A stretch of DNA of 64,000 bases, taken from the NCBI RefSeq assembly GCF_014287515.2, contig NZ_CP092473.1, positions 3,003,001-3,067,000 on the forward strand, given 5' to 3'. The position numbers and the translations under genes were made by a program. The notes under the pieces were generated by a model, which saw nothing but the letters and a program-made list of their open reading frames with translations, ran no database searches and had not been told where the DNA came from. Within the stretch, counting starts at the first letter, position 1, and each line of letters starts with the position of its first letter. Positions 44,441 to 53,933 of this stretch are shown piece after piece. This stretch comes from Roseburia rectibacter (GTDB taxonomy: Bacteria > Bacillota > Clostridia > Lachnospirales > Lachnospiraceae).

Positions 44441-45421
44441 TCACTGTACAATAGGGAATAAAATCTTTTGATTTTCCTCATCATACAGATTTTCTTTTGT
44501 AATTGTAAGGAAACCGATTTCTTCTGTTTTTGCAGAAGATAACGGCTCCCGCAGTTGTCCTGCGATCGCTGCCACGCTTAAATACCCGATATTAAATTCA
44601 TTCGGAACGATCAACGCCCTGATTTCTCCTTTGTCAAGGTAATAGACATTTTTTTCCGAACATCCGATTCCGTAAAGCTGGAATTTTATCTGTTTCTGTG
44701 CCTGAAGGTAGTCTACCGCCTGCTCTGTAGTATCATTGTCCAAAGACACCACAATATCCACTTTCTTTTTCTGCAGACACCATTCAAATGTATTATTTAC
44801 GTTATCTTCATCGGACAAGTTCCATGCAATGGATGCACCGGCGGTCTGGATTTTATCCATGAAACCTTTCAGGCACTGCACTCCGGCAGTCTGTTTCTGA
44901 TTTCCGGCAAGGATTCCAATATTAACTTCCGCTAAATTTTCACCATAATCCGCAATGACAGCCTCTGCAACTGCTGCCCCCATCTCATAAGACTGAGGCA
45001 GTATTGCCGCATACATTCCCTCTGCATCCACATCTGTCTCTGCCAGGATCATCTTATCAGAACCGATTTCCACTGCTGCGTCATCTGTGTAATTTCTGCT
45101 GTCACACATTTCAACGATCACACCCTTTGCCCCATTGTCAAGCTCCCTGTGGATGATCTGGTATTCTTCTTCGAGATTGAGAAAGTTCCCCGTTGATACA
45201 ACATTCAACCGGATGTGATAATCCTCTGCGCCACGTTCAAGTCCCTCCCGGAAAGAAGTATACCTGTCGCTGCTGCTGTTTTCTACGATCACGGATACCG
45301 GATACCATTCCTCATCTTTATTGTCATCAAGCATCCCATATGTCGCAAAAGCAATAAATGCAATAATCACTATAATCACTGCCATTAAATACATTAAATT
45401 ATTTTTTCCGGCCTGCTTCAT
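44441..45421 (-). CDS. Membrane-anchored sugar-binding sensor protein (XylFII-like)
   Basis: A 326-residue protein with an uncleaved N-terminal membrane segment (LMYLMAVIIVIIAFIAFA) followed by a type 1 periplasmic-binding fold (VIVENSSSDRYTSFREGLER, GAKGVIVEMCDS, NIGILAGNQKQTAGVQCLKG, DIVVSLDNDTTEQAV, IRALIVPNEFNIGYL). No lipobox. Its ATG overlaps the kinase stop (ATGA). In Clostridium beijerinckii the anchored protein XylFII binds xylose and drives the LytS kinase; the same architecture and neighbourhood suggest this is the sugar-sensing partner of the kinase encoded just upstream. The ligand is unknown but probably a hexose, given mglBAC nearby. Confidence 0.82.
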   Translation of the reverse strand: MKQAGKNNLMYLMAVIIVIIAFIAFATYGMLDDNKDEEWYPVSVIVENSSSDRYTSFREGLERGAEDYHIRLNVVSTGNFLNLEEEYQIIHRELDNGAKGVIVEMCDSRNYTDDAAVEIGSDKMILAETDVDAEGMYAAILPQSYEMGAAVAEAVIADYGENLAEVNIGILAGNQKQTAGVQCLKGFMDKIQTAGASIAWNLSDEDNVNNTFEWCLQKKKVDIVVSLDNDTTEQAVDYLQAQKQIKFQLYGIGCSEKNVYYLDKGEIRALIVPNEFNIGYLSVAAIAGQLREPLSSAKTEEIGFLTITKENLYDEENQKILFPIVQ

Positions 45422-47253
45422 AGCTGTTTTCTCCCTGCTTCTAACCGTTCCTGCTCTTCGGGTGTATATATAATATATGGCAGATGAATTCTTACCGTTG
45501 TGCCCTCATCCGGCACACTCTCTATTTCAAGACCATATTTTTCACCAAAACGCAGTCTGATCCGGTTATGCACATTTAAAAGTCCTACACCCGATCCACG
45601 TTTGTGTACACGATTATTTTCCCTCAGAAGCTGTTCGACCTCATTTTCCGGTATTCCAAGTCCATTATCCGTTACTTCAATATAGACATCATCATTACGC
45701 CGGTATCCCCGGACTTCGATCTCACCGTCTCCGTCCATACATTCCACGCCATAATAGATTGCATTTTCAAGCAACGGCTGCACCACCAGTTTTACCGTAC
45801 AGCACTGCAGGATCTCTTCATCTATGTCAAACCGCACTTCAAAAATATTTTTATATCGGACTTTCTGGATATTCATATAGTTTCTGGCATGCTTTAACTC
45901 ATCTTCCACACTTATGACCGTCTTTCCCCTGCTTAAACTGATGCGGAAAAGACTCGCTAACTGTGTGATCATAAACACTGCATCCTCATACCGCTCTCCC
46001 TCGATCATCCATACGATCGAATCTAATGTATTATACAGGAAATGAGGATTGATCTGTGACTGAAGTGCATCGAGTTCACTTTTCCTCTTTTCTTCCTGTT
46101 CAACCACAATATCCTGCATCAGCTGCCTTATCTGTTCCACAGTAGACTTAAGCGTGCGTCCTAAATGTTCGACCTCCATCGTTCCGCCGATATAAATAGA
46201 CGGATTCAGGTTTCCTGACTCCCATTCCTTGACGGAGTTATTCAGCTTCTTCAAAGGCATTGCAATACTTGCTGACACCAGCTGATTTAAAAGAATCACA
46301 GCAAGCAGGCACACCGTCACTAACATGATCACAAAATATTTTGTACCGGTCATACCCATATCAAAAGAACTCATCGGTACAACACTGACGATCTTCCATC
46401 CGGTATAACTTACTGTCTTTACTGTAACAAGACGTTTTTCACCCAGAAAAGTCTCTTCTGTACTTCCATCCTCATATCCTGCGGCTTCGATGTTATTTTC
46501 CTGATAAAGATCCGTATAGATCAGTTTCTGTCTCGGATGATAAATGATCTCACCCTTACCATCGATCAGGTAAACATATTCCGATGAATTTCCAACATTT
46601 GCTTTCTTTAAGATCTGTTCAATACTGCTGTAATTCATATCAACCAAAAGGACTCCAAGCGTCGACGTTCCATTGCTTGTCAGCTCTACAGCCCGGCTTA
46701 AGGAGACGACCCAGTAATAGCGGTAGGTCGGATCATCAAACAGATTCTGCACATGCGGCGTGGAAAAATGCAGATTCTCCATCTGACCGACCGCATCGGT
46801 AAACCATTGCTGTGTTATGATATTCACCTGCTCTTTTTCATTTGCAACAGGTACCGCTGCCACAAGCTGCCCATCTCCTGTATAGCAGGCAATACTGATT
46901 AGATTATCTTTATTTGCTTCGTACAAAAGATTCATTTCTTCATCCATCGTGTCACTGGCAAGATCTTTATTCTTGATGACACTGTAATACATGGTATCCG
47001 AAATACGACGCATATTTCTGAGATAATCCTCCAGATTGATGGCGGTCTGATTTAAAAGCTGCCCTGTGCTCTCGATCGTCATCGTCTCCGCCCTGTTTGA
47101 AAACTGCCGGTAGAGCGTAACACCAAGAAATGACATACTGCAGATGGAAAGGATCGTAAACGAAATAGAGATCGTCACCTGAATACTGTGCGGTTTTACC
47201 AAATGTCTTATATATGCAGTTATCTCTTTTATTTTTTCCCTGATGTTTGACAA
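45418..47253 (-). CDS. LytS/YesM-type sensor histidine kinase
   Basis: A 611-residue membrane kinase: membrane segment near residues 25-50, an extracellular Cache-like domain (about 50-290), a second membrane segment (KYFVIMLVTVCLLAVILLNQ), HAMP, then the His_kinase domain with QINPHFLYNTLDSIVWM and the ATPase motifs NAIYYGVECMDGDGEIEV, DNGLGIPENEVEQL and GSGVGLLNVHNRI. It should phosphorylate the YesN-type regulator encoded upstream. The start is TTG at 47253, 2 nt after the regulator stop codon, with AAGGA upstream, so the two are coupled. Confidence 0.92.
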   Translation of the reverse strand: MSNIREKIKEITAYIRHLVKPHSIQVTISISFTILSICSMSFLGVTLYRQFSNRAETMTIESTGQLLNQTAINLEDYLRNMRRISDTMYYSVIKNKDLASDTMDEEMNLLYEANKDNLISIACYTGDGQLVAAVPVANEKEQVNIITQQWFTDAVGQMENLHFSTPHVQNLFDDPTYRYYWVVSLSRAVELTSNGTSTLGVLLVDMNYSSIEQILKKANVGNSSEYVYLIDGKGEIIYHPRQKLIYTDLYQENNIEAAGYEDGSTEETFLGEKRLVTVKTVSYTGWKIVSVVPMSSFDMGMTGTKYFVIMLVTVCLLAVILLNQLVSASIAMPLKKLNNSVKEWESGNLNPSIYIGGTMEVEHLGRTLKSTVEQIRQLMQDIVVEQEEKRKSELDALQSQINPHFLYNTLDSIVWMIEGERYEDAVFMITQLASLFRISLSRGKTVISVEDELKHARNYMNIQKVRYKNIFEVRFDIDEEILQCCTVKLVVQPLLENAIYYGVECMDGDGEIEVRGYRRNDDVYIEVTDNGLGIPENEVEQLLRENNRVHKRGSGVGLLNVHNRIRLRFGEKYGLEIESVPDEGTTVRIHLPYIIYTPEEQERLEAGRKQL

Positions 47254-47255
47254 AT

Positions 47256-48857
47256 TTATTTCCTTTTTTCTGCTTTGTATTTTGAAGGTGACATTCCAAA
47301 CTGTTTCTTAAATGCATAGCTGAAATAATTTGGGTCTGAGTATCCTACTTTTTCTGCAATAACATATGTTTTCTCATCCTGATTTAATAGCAGATCCAGT
47401 GCCTGTTCCATCCGGTACTCCGTCAGATAATTGATAAAAGTTTTTCCGGTTTCTTTTTTAAACACCGTGGAAAAATATGCTGTACTCACAGAAAGATTTT
47501 TGCATACACTCTCCACATTAAGACTCGAATCTGCATAATGTTCCCTGACATACTCGACCGCTTTTGTCACAAATGATTTCGTCGTATCCTGTCTGCCATT
47601 CTGGATCATCTCCTGCATCTGGCATCCGGTCTTTAACAGCCAGCTTTCCAGTGCTTCTGGTGATTCCATCTGCATAACTTCCCGGTAAATATCACCGGTG
47701 CCACCAAAGATTTCATCCAGATTCAGTCCATTGAGCGTACCAAACCGGAAAATCTCAGCAATAAGTTCCGTGATAAATATCTGGTATTTCTGCAGTGATG
47801 CCCCCCGTCCGGATAACTGTGTAACGCTCTCTTTCACTGCTTCTTTTAAGGTTCTCTCATCCCCGGTCTTTATCTTTTTTAAGATATTCCCGATCAACTG
47901 TTCTTCCCACGGTTCTTCTGCACTGCCCTGTGGATCGATCTCTGCAATATTAATGGCTCTTGTATTTCCATAAATCACACGGTAGGAAACCGCATTACGC
48001 GCTCCCTGATAGGAAGCCGGAAGCTCTGCGATCTCATCACAGATTGCTCCGATTCCAGCGGTGACCTTTGCTCCGCAGACACGCTTCGCCAGTTTACAGA
48101 ACTTATCCATTGCATTGGTATAAACTGTGATCTCTGCGGTATCTTTCAGCTGCGTGATCACAAGAATGTCTCCCAAGTAAAAGAATGTATTAGATCTCCA
48201 CTTGTCCACAAACTGTTCTTCCGCAAGCTGTTTTACTGACATTCCAAGCAAAAACGGATCGAGTTCAAGCTGTGGATCTTGTGTGCTGATATGTAAGATC
48301 GTCGCTACATAATATGGACCGCTCCACGGTATCTGGTATTGTTTTAAATATTTGTCAATCTCAGATGCCGGGATACGTCCCTCTATCAGTGATGTATAAA
48401 AGTTTTCCTGCAATACCGGAAGACTTTCCATATAATATGCACGCAGTTTTTCGATATTGCGCTTCTCATCAAGTTCTCTGTCTAAGTTTGTCTTGATCCG
48501 CTCAAACACTTCCCGCAGTTCGTTTGAATTGATTGGTTTTAAAATATACTCCTCAGCCTCGATCTTTATAGCTTCTTTTGCATACTCAAATTCATCAAAT
48601 CCGGAAAAAATAATGATTTTAATTTTCTGGTAAAGCTCTTTTAACTTTTTGCTTAAAGTCAATCCGTCCATGTAAGGCATTTTTATATCTGTCATTACAA
48701 CATCCGGCTGAATTTCTTCCGCCAGTTCTAATGCTTCCACACCATTTCTTGCATATCCGGCAATACGAAATCCCATCGCTTCCCAGTCAAGTTTTTTCAT
48801 GATAACAGAATATACTTCTTCCTCATCATCTACCAATAATACCGAATATAAATTCAT
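47256..48857 (-). CDS. YesN-type response regulator (receiver plus AraC HTH)
   Basis: A 533-residue regulator. The receiver domain has LLVDDEEEVYSVI, the phospho-acceptor Asp in PDVVMTDIKMPYMDG and the conserved Lys in EYILKPINSNEL. A long middle region, GAF/diguanylate-like in other YesN proteins, leads to the C-terminal AraC double HTH (LNVESVCKNLSVSTAYFSTVF, VIAEKVGYSDPNYFSYAFKKQFG, ending SPSKYKAEKRK). AGGAG precedes the ATG. It probably activates mglBAC; the weak -35 of mglB agrees with activator dependence. Confidence 0.92.
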   Translation of the reverse strand: MNLYSVLLVDDEEEVYSVIMKKLDWEAMGFRIAGYARNGVEALELAEEIQPDVVMTDIKMPYMDGLTLSKKLKELYQKIKIIIFSGFDEFEYAKEAIKIEAEEYILKPINSNELREVFERIKTNLDRELDEKRNIEKLRAYYMESLPVLQENFYTSLIEGRIPASEIDKYLKQYQIPWSGPYYVATILHISTQDPQLELDPFLLGMSVKQLAEEQFVDKWRSNTFFYLGDILVITQLKDTAEITVYTNAMDKFCKLAKRVCGAKVTAGIGAICDEIAELPASYQGARNAVSYRVIYGNTRAINIAEIDPQGSAEEPWEEQLIGNILKKIKTGDERTLKEAVKESVTQLSGRGASLQKYQIFITELIAEIFRFGTLNGLNLDEIFGGTGDIYREVMQMESPEALESWLLKTGCQMQEMIQNGRQDTTKSFVTKAVEYVREHYADSSLNVESVCKNLSVSTAYFSTVFKKETGKTFINYLTEYRMEQALDLLLNQDEKTYVIAEKVGYSDPNYFSYAFKKQFGMSPSKYKAEKRK

Positions 48858-48872
48858 TGTAACTTTCTCCTG

Positions 48873-49184
48873 CTAGTCTCCATATTTTGCATTCATATTA
48901 TGCCATAAAATTCCAAGGATCACAGTGCAGATAATGATCTCTGCCACTGCAATATAGGTGTTCCAGAATAATAAAAACATCATGACAAGCGTTGCAACTG
49001 CAAAAAAGAACATCAGCTTTCCTGCAGCCTTTGCATAATTTTCTTCGTCTTTCACCGGCGGCTTATTTTTTCCGCGGATGGCTGAAATATCTTTCATAAA
49101 CCATAAACGCATTCCATAATAGATCAAAATCACAAATAAAAGTAATGGGATTCCTGCTGTCTCTAAAATCTGTTCTGTAGTCAT
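48873..49184 (-). CDS. Small membrane protein of the sugar-sensing cluster
   Basis: A 103-residue protein with three predicted membrane helices (residues about 10-28, 54-74, 77-94) and a basic cytosolic loop (KDISAIRGKNKPPVKDEENY). Not recognised. AAGGAT precedes the ATG. It is the first gene after the mglC terminator and 15 bp before the response regulator gene, so it heads the signalling unit. It could modulate the kinase or transporter; this is only position-based. Confidence 0.7.
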   Translation of the reverse strand: MTTEQILETAGIPLLLFVILIYYGMRLWFMKDISAIRGKNKPPVKDEENYAKAAGKLMFFFAVATLVMMFLLFWNTYIAVAEIIICTVILGILWHNMNAKYGD

Positions 49185-49220
49185 ATAATCCTTGTTTTCC
49201 TTTCTTTTTCATAGAGAAAA

Positions 49221-49254
49221 AATAACGGCTGGTCTGTAACACCCAGCCGTTATT
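49221..49254 (-). terminator. Terminator of mglBAC
   Basis: Twelve-base arms AATAACGGCTGG and complement (49221-49232, 49243-49254), followed on the minus strand by a T-run. Separates mglBAC from the signalling genes, which might still receive read-through. Confidence 0.85.
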
Positions 49255-49287
49255 TTACAGTCCGATATAGAAATTATACCGTATCTT

Positions 49288-50277
49288 TTATTTTCTTGCT
49301 ATATATTTTCTGATATCCAGAGAAATTGCTACGAAGATTACAACACCGATTGCGATGTACTGTGCGTTCGCATTCATTCCTAAGTACTGGAGTGCAACCT
49401 TTAATAACTCGAATACTGCAACACCGATGATAGCGGATGAAACTTTACCACGACCACCTGTTACGGATACACCACCGATCGTACATGCTGCGATTGCTTC
49501 CATCTCGTAACCATATCCGGTCTGAACAGATGCACCACCTGCTTTTGCGCCGAGCATGAATCCTGCAAGACCATACATAGCTGCTGCTTTCATGTAGATT
49601 AAGATCAATGTTTTCTTTACAGGAACACCTGCAACTTCTGCTGCCTGTGGGTTACCACCGATCGCATACATATATTTTCCATGACGAGTCATGTTGAAAA
49701 TGAACCATGTGATTGCTGCCACAACAATTGCGATCCAGATCAGGTAGTTAATACCAAGGAATTTACCATTTGCTACATTTGTGTATGCTTCTACGTAACC
49801 ACCAAGTGGTGTTGCGTTTGTTACGATAAGTCCAATACCATAAACGATTTCCATCATTGCTAAGGTTGCAATGAAAGGTGGTACATTTAAGTATGCAATA
49901 AAGATACCGGTTACAGTACCAAATGCTGCACAGATGAGCATTGCGATGATCGCTACTAAAAATACGTTCATAGGTTTCATATCCGGGAAGAATTTACCGG
50001 AGTAATCCAGACGCTGTAACAACATACCTGAGACACATGCACCAAAACCGATCATACGTCCTGCGGAAAGGTCACATCCTGCGGTGATAACACATCCTGC
50101 AATACCAAGTGCAATGACAAGTCGTGCACTCATATTCATAAGAATATTCATTAAGTTGTTGCTTGTAAAGAAGTTATTGGATGTTAAACCGGTATAGATT
50201 ACCAGAATGAACATTACAATAATAACCCCGTTGTTGATCAAAAAATCTTTTACTTTCTGCTGTTTTGTCTTTCCCAT
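49288..50277 (-). CDS. mglC: Galactose/methyl-galactoside ABC permease
   Basis: A 329-residue permease of the ribose/galactose (BPD_transp_2) type with about ten hydrophobic helices. The family region GCDLSAGRMIGFGACVSG follows the N-terminal helices, and the coupling region GGNPQAAEVAGVPVKKTLI and IGGVSVTGGRGKVSSA are typical. AGGAGG precedes the ATG, 20 bp after mglA. With MglA and MglB it imports a hexose, most likely galactose or glucose; the sugar is inferred from homology. Confidence 0.9.
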   Translation of the reverse strand: MGKTKQQKVKDFLINNGVIIVMFILVIYTGLTSNNFFTSNNLMNILMNMSARLVIALGIAGCVITAGCDLSAGRMIGFGACVSGMLLQRLDYSGKFFPDMKPMNVFLVAIIAMLICAAFGTVTGIFIAYLNVPPFIATLAMMEIVYGIGLIVTNATPLGGYVEAYTNVANGKFLGINYLIWIAIVVAAITWFIFNMTRHGKYMYAIGGNPQAAEVAGVPVKKTLILIYMKAAAMYGLAGFMLGAKAGGASVQTGYGYEMEAIAACTIGGVSVTGGRGKVSSAIIGVAVFELLKVALQYLGMNANAQYIAIGVVIFVAISLDIRKYIARK

Positions 50278-50297
50278 TTTCGTCTCCTCCTATCGCA

Positions 50298-51806
50298 TCA
50301 GAATCTTGTTGCGTATTCCATAATTTTTGCCTGTGTCATATCTTCCGGTTTCTCAACCTCACCGGTCAGTTTACCGTTACACATAACACAAATTCTGTCT
50401 GACATTCCAAGAAGCTCTGACATCTCTGAAGAAATCATGATGATTGCTTTTCCCTGTTTTGCTAAGTCACACATAATCTCATAAATCTCATGTTTTGCAC
50501 CTACATCAATACCACGGGTAGGCTCATCCATGATCAGAACATCCGGATCGTTGGCTAACCATCTTGCAACGATTACTTTCTGCTGGTTACCTCCGGACAG
50601 ATTGGAAATATGTTCTTTCATGCTCGGAGTCTTAATGCTTAATTTTTTAATACTGCTTGTTACGATCTCATTGATCTTTTTGTGATTTAAAACAAATCCT
50701 GCATTGAGATATTTGTTATAAATAGATACACCTACATTATCCTTTATGGACAGGCATCCGAAAATACCGTTTCCTCTTCGATCCTCAGTGATCAGACCAA
50801 TTCCTGCATTCATCGCATCGATCGGATGTTTGATCTTTACCTTTTTGTCATGCATATAGATCTCACCGGATGCAATACCACGGATACCGAAGATTCCTTC
50901 CATAAGCTCTGTTCTCTGTGCACCTACCAGACCGCCAAATCCAAGGATCTCGCCTTTGTGGAGCTGAAAACTTACATTCTGGAATGATTTCGCATGAATG
51001 GAGCAAAGATTCTTTACTTCCATAACTACTTCATCACTCGGTTTGTTTTCTCTCGGTGGATATACATTGGTCAGCTCACGTCCAACCACCTTTGTGATGA
51101 TCTGGTCTGTTGTCATCTCTGCTGCCGGCCAGGTTCCAACATATGTACCATCCCGCATGACCGTGATATCATCAGCGATCCGTTTGATCTCATCCATCTT
51201 ATGTGAAATGTAAACCATTGCCACACCTTTGTCTCTTAGATCATTCATGATGCGGAACAATGCTTCTACTTCGTTATCGGAAAGAGAAGATGTCGGCTCA
51301 TCAAAGATGATAACTTTCGCCTGCTGTGAAACAGCCTTTGCAATCTCAACAGACTGCATCTGACCTATGAATAAAGATCCAAGCTGTGCTTTCGGATCAA
51401 AATCCATTTTTACTTCTTTTAACCATTTTGCAGTCTCTTCATACATTTTCTTATGATCGATGACTTTTAATGGTCCATACTTTGTCGGGAATCTTCCCAG
51501 ATACATATTTTCTGCAACGCTTCTTGCCGGTACCGGCTGCAATTCCTGATGTACCATGGCAATTCCTTTTTTCATTGCCTCATCCGGATTATTGATCTCG
51601 ACTTTTTCTCCGTCCAAAATAATTTCTCCGGCATCCATTTTATAGATACCAAACAAACATTTCATCAGGGTTGATTTTCCTGCACCGTTTTCCCCCATCA
51701 GTGCATGGACTGTTCCCGGACGGAGTGATAACTGTACATTGTCAAGTGCTTTGACACCGGGGAAAGATTTGCACACGCCCCTAAGCTCCAGTTTATACTC
51801 AGCCAT
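50298..51806 (-). CDS. mglA: Galactose/methyl-galactoside ABC transporter ATPase
   Basis: A 502-residue protein with two ABC ATPase domains. The first has Walker A GENGAGKST near residue 40 and Walker B VIIFDEPTSSL; the second has a degenerate Walker A (GGLVGAQRTEL), signature LSGGNQQKVIVARWL and Walker B LIMDEPTRGID. This asymmetry is normal for RbsA/MglA proteins. AGGAGG precedes the ATG. It energises the MglC channel. Confidence 0.93.
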   Translation of the reverse strand: MAEYKLELRGVCKSFPGVKALDNVQLSLRPGTVHALMGENGAGKSTLMKCLFGIYKMDAGEIILDGEKVEINNPDEAMKKGIAMVHQELQPVPARSVAENMYLGRFPTKYGPLKVIDHKKMYEETAKWLKEVKMDFDPKAQLGSLFIGQMQSVEIAKAVSQQAKVIIFDEPTSSLSDNEVEALFRIMNDLRDKGVAMVYISHKMDEIKRIADDITVMRDGTYVGTWPAAEMTTDQIITKVVGRELTNVYPPRENKPSDEVVMEVKNLCSIHAKSFQNVSFQLHKGEILGFGGLVGAQRTELMEGIFGIRGIASGEIYMHDKKVKIKHPIDAMNAGIGLITEDRRGNGIFGCLSIKDNVGVSIYNKYLNAGFVLNHKKINEIVTSSIKKLSIKTPSMKEHISNLSGGNQQKVIVARWLANDPDVLIMDEPTRGIDVGAKHEIYEIMCDLAKQGKAIIMISSEMSELLGMSDRICVMCNGKLTGEVEKPEDMTQAKIMEYATRF

Positions 51807-51973
51807 GTTTCTCCTCCTTTATATCATTTGGCTTACTTCTCTGCCAATTATGTTCCTATTTCATATCTGTGCTATTTAGCACACTTCATTTTTCATAGAA
51901 TATATATCTGCCTGTTTTTATTTCATACATTCATTTCTGCATTTCTGCAGTCTGATCATAATTCTTATGAATA

Positions 51974-52005
51974 GTGGCAGCGGGTGCCATATGCACCCGC
52001 ACCAC
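51974..52005. other. Stem-loop between mglB and mglA
   Basis: GTGG and GCGGGTGC (51974-51977, 51980-51987) pair with GCACCCGC and CCAC (51993-52000, 52002-52005). On the minus strand no T-run follows, so it probably stabilises mglB mRNA or attenuates mglAC, the same layout as after the mannan binding-protein gene. Confidence 0.65.
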
Positions 52006-52030
52006 TTTTATACCCTGTTCTATTTACAGA

Positions 52031-53185
52031 TTATTTAACCATGTCAAGAACATCCTGTGCATTGTCTTTTGTTACTTTTACATAATCACATCCGATGTAG
52101 TGATCATTGCCAGCGCCTGTGATGTAGTTGATAGCTGCATCTGCTGCACTGTGGGACTGTGAGAAGTGATCGTTAAATACGGTACCTGTCATGGTTCCTG
52201 CAAGAACATCCTCTAATGCCTCTGATAATGCATCAACACCTACCAGATAAATATCAGTACCTACGGTACGTCCTGCACTCTGGATTGCCTGTAAAGCACC
52301 AAGTGCCATTGCATCGTTGTTACAGAATACAACTTCTACATCGTTACCGTACTGTCCAAGGGCATTTGCTACGATCTGCTGTGCCTGATCCTGCTGCCAG
52401 TTACCAACCTGATCAGATAAGCAGTTAACTTCAAGTCCTGCATCCTCAAGAGCTTTTACAGAATACTCTGTACGGTACTGTGCATCAACGTTCTCCGGAT
52501 CACCTTCTACCATAACGTAGTCGATCTTTCCATTTCCATTTAAATCAACGGTATCAAGGCCAAGATCACTGATCATTTCACCCTGGAAAGTACCGGACTG
52601 ACGGGCATCACATCCAACGTATGTAACATCCCAGTTGTTATCTGACCATCTCTTCTGCTCTTCTTCATCCGGCTCACGGTTGATGTATACAAGCGGGATT
52701 CCTGCTGCAACTACTTTATCTGTGATGGTTGCTGCGGAAGAAGAGTTAACCGGGTTGATAATAAGAACATCTACACCCTCTGTGATGAAGTTATCGATCT
52801 GACCTGTCTGTGTAGCCTGATCGTTTGCACCATCAACGATTGTGATATTGTCTTTTGAAAATCCTTTTTCTACCAGATAATTTTCAAGCTCTGTACGGAA
52901 CAGTGTCATGAAGTTATCGGAGAACTGGTAAATACATACACCAACTTTTTTGTCTGCAAGACTTGCATCTGCGTCTGTTGCTGCATCGGCTGCTGCGTCC
53001 CCTGCGTCGGCTGCCTCTGTAGCTGCTGCATCATTTGATGTATCGCTTGCTGCTGCATCGCTTGCTGCTGCATCGGTTGTTGTTCCGGCATTGTTTGTGG
53101 ATGCATTATTGCTTCCGCCACATCCTGCTACCATAGATGCTACCATTGCTGTTGCTAAGATTACACTAACTACCTTTCTTTTCAT
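52031..53185 (-). CDS. mglB: Galactose/glucose-binding lipoprotein
   Basis: A 384-residue binding lipoprotein: signal peptide with lipobox VAGC at residue 22, an Ala/Asp/Thr-rich linker to about residue 75, then a type 1 binding domain (VGVCIYQFSDNFMTLFRTE, GVDVLIINPVNSS, PLVYINREPDEEE, FCNNDAMALGALQAI, LVGVDALSEALED). The aromatic and Asp/Asn/Arg pattern fits glucose/galactose binding. GGAGG precedes the ATG. First gene of mglBAC; a hairpin behind it should favour high expression of the binding protein. Confidence 0.9.
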   Translation of the reverse strand: MKRKVVSVILATAMVASMVAGCGGSNNASTNNAGTTTDAAASDAAASDTSNDAAATEAADAGDAAADAATDADASLADKKVGVCIYQFSDNFMTLFRTELENYLVEKGFSKDNITIVDGANDQATQTGQIDNFITEGVDVLIINPVNSSSAATITDKVVAAGIPLVYINREPDEEEQKRWSDNNWDVTYVGCDARQSGTFQGEMISDLGLDTVDLNGNGKIDYVMVEGDPENVDAQYRTEYSVKALEDAGLEVNCLSDQVGNWQQDQAQQIVANALGQYGNDVEVVFCNNDAMALGALQAIQSAGRTVGTDIYLVGVDALSEALEDVLAGTMTGTVFNDHFSQSHSAADAAINYITGAGNDHYIGCDYVKVTKDNAQDVLDMVK

Positions 53186-53215
53186 AGAAAAATCCTCCCA
53201 TTTGATTTAATGTAT

Positions 53216-53251
53216 TTGTAACTCTTTGTTTGTTACAAGTGCATTATATCA
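53216..53251 (-). promoter_or_regulatory. mglB promoter (extended -10) and leader inverted repeat
   Basis: On the minus strand an extended -10 TGATATAAT ends at 53243, with no good -35 box at the usual distance, which suggests an activator. TTGTAAC-N9-GTTACAA (53216-53238) lies at the predicted transcript start and resembles the leader of the mannan operon. Confidence 0.6.
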
Positions 53252-53444
53252 ACAGGAGGATTAGATAAACATACAATATTCTTCTGTCTTTCTTGAAAAT
53301 TCTTCTTTTTTATTTGTGCACTTTATCAATTTTCTTTATTTTTCGTTTTGTTTCGTTGTATATTTTGACATAACGATAAATTATTTCGTATTTTTTTCAC
53401 GTCATTCTGCCACTTTAAAGTGTAAAAATATAATTCTAGGTAAA
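53252..53444. other. AT-rich upstream region of mglB
   Basis: No gene seen. It contains TTTGTGCACTTT (53313-53324), shared with the mannan operon upstream region, followed by T-rich DNA. This is the likely binding region for the YesN-type regulator. Confidence 0.4.
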
Positions 53445-53475
53445 GAAAAAAAGATGCAGGATTTTCCCGCATCTT
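53445..53475 (-). terminator. Terminator after the CGCAxxGCC gene
   Basis: AAGATGC/GCATCTT arms (53451-53457, 53469-53475), extended by a G-U pair and GGA/TCC, with a T-run on the minus strand. Confidence 0.8.
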
Positions 53476-53510
53476 CCTTCTGATATAACATAGTATCATT
53501 CCATATTTTT

Positions 53511-53915
53511 TTATAATTCTAAGATCTTCTCGGCGATCTCCACAGCATCACGGATACAATCCGGACAGCTTCTTAGTACCTTTCCAGTTGTAACGCCTTT
53601 TAATTCCCCACAGGTCAGTGATCCGTTTTTATCAAGAAATTCCTTCGTGATCTCCCTGGTCAGTTTGTAAGTATCTGCCTTGCTTGCCGGCTGCTCTAGG
53701 TTTTTGCAGCTATTTTTTAATCCTGCAAGCATAACAGCACCGGATACTGCTCCGCAGGTTGCTGCCATGCCACCCATGCCAAGTCCAAATCCCTCACAGG
53801 CTGCAAATAACGTTTCCTCCGGTATTCCGGTTTCGTCAGCAAATGCACAGGCAACTGCCTGTGCACAATTAAATCCTTTATTATGTAATTCGATCGCTTT
53901 TTCTTTTCTGGTCAT
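53511..53915 (-). CDS. C_GCAxxG_C_C family protein
   Basis: A 134-residue protein of the family named for its cysteine pattern: FNCAQAVACAFA near residue 17, ATCGAVSGAVML near residue 55, and later cysteines in LTCGEL and SCPDCI. These cysteines may bind a metal cluster or be redox active; the family's function is not established. GGAGG precedes the ATG. It lies downstream of purD, 18 bp after that stop codon, and may be transcribed with the purine genes. Confidence 0.85.
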   Translation of the reverse strand: MTRKEKAIELHNKGFNCAQAVACAFADETGIPEETLFAACEGFGLGMGGMAATCGAVSGAVMLAGLKNSCKNLEQPASKADTYKLTREITKEFLDKNGSLTCGELKGVTTGKVLRSCPDCIRDAVEIAEKILEL

Positions 53916-53933
53916 CTGATGTGTCCTCCACTT

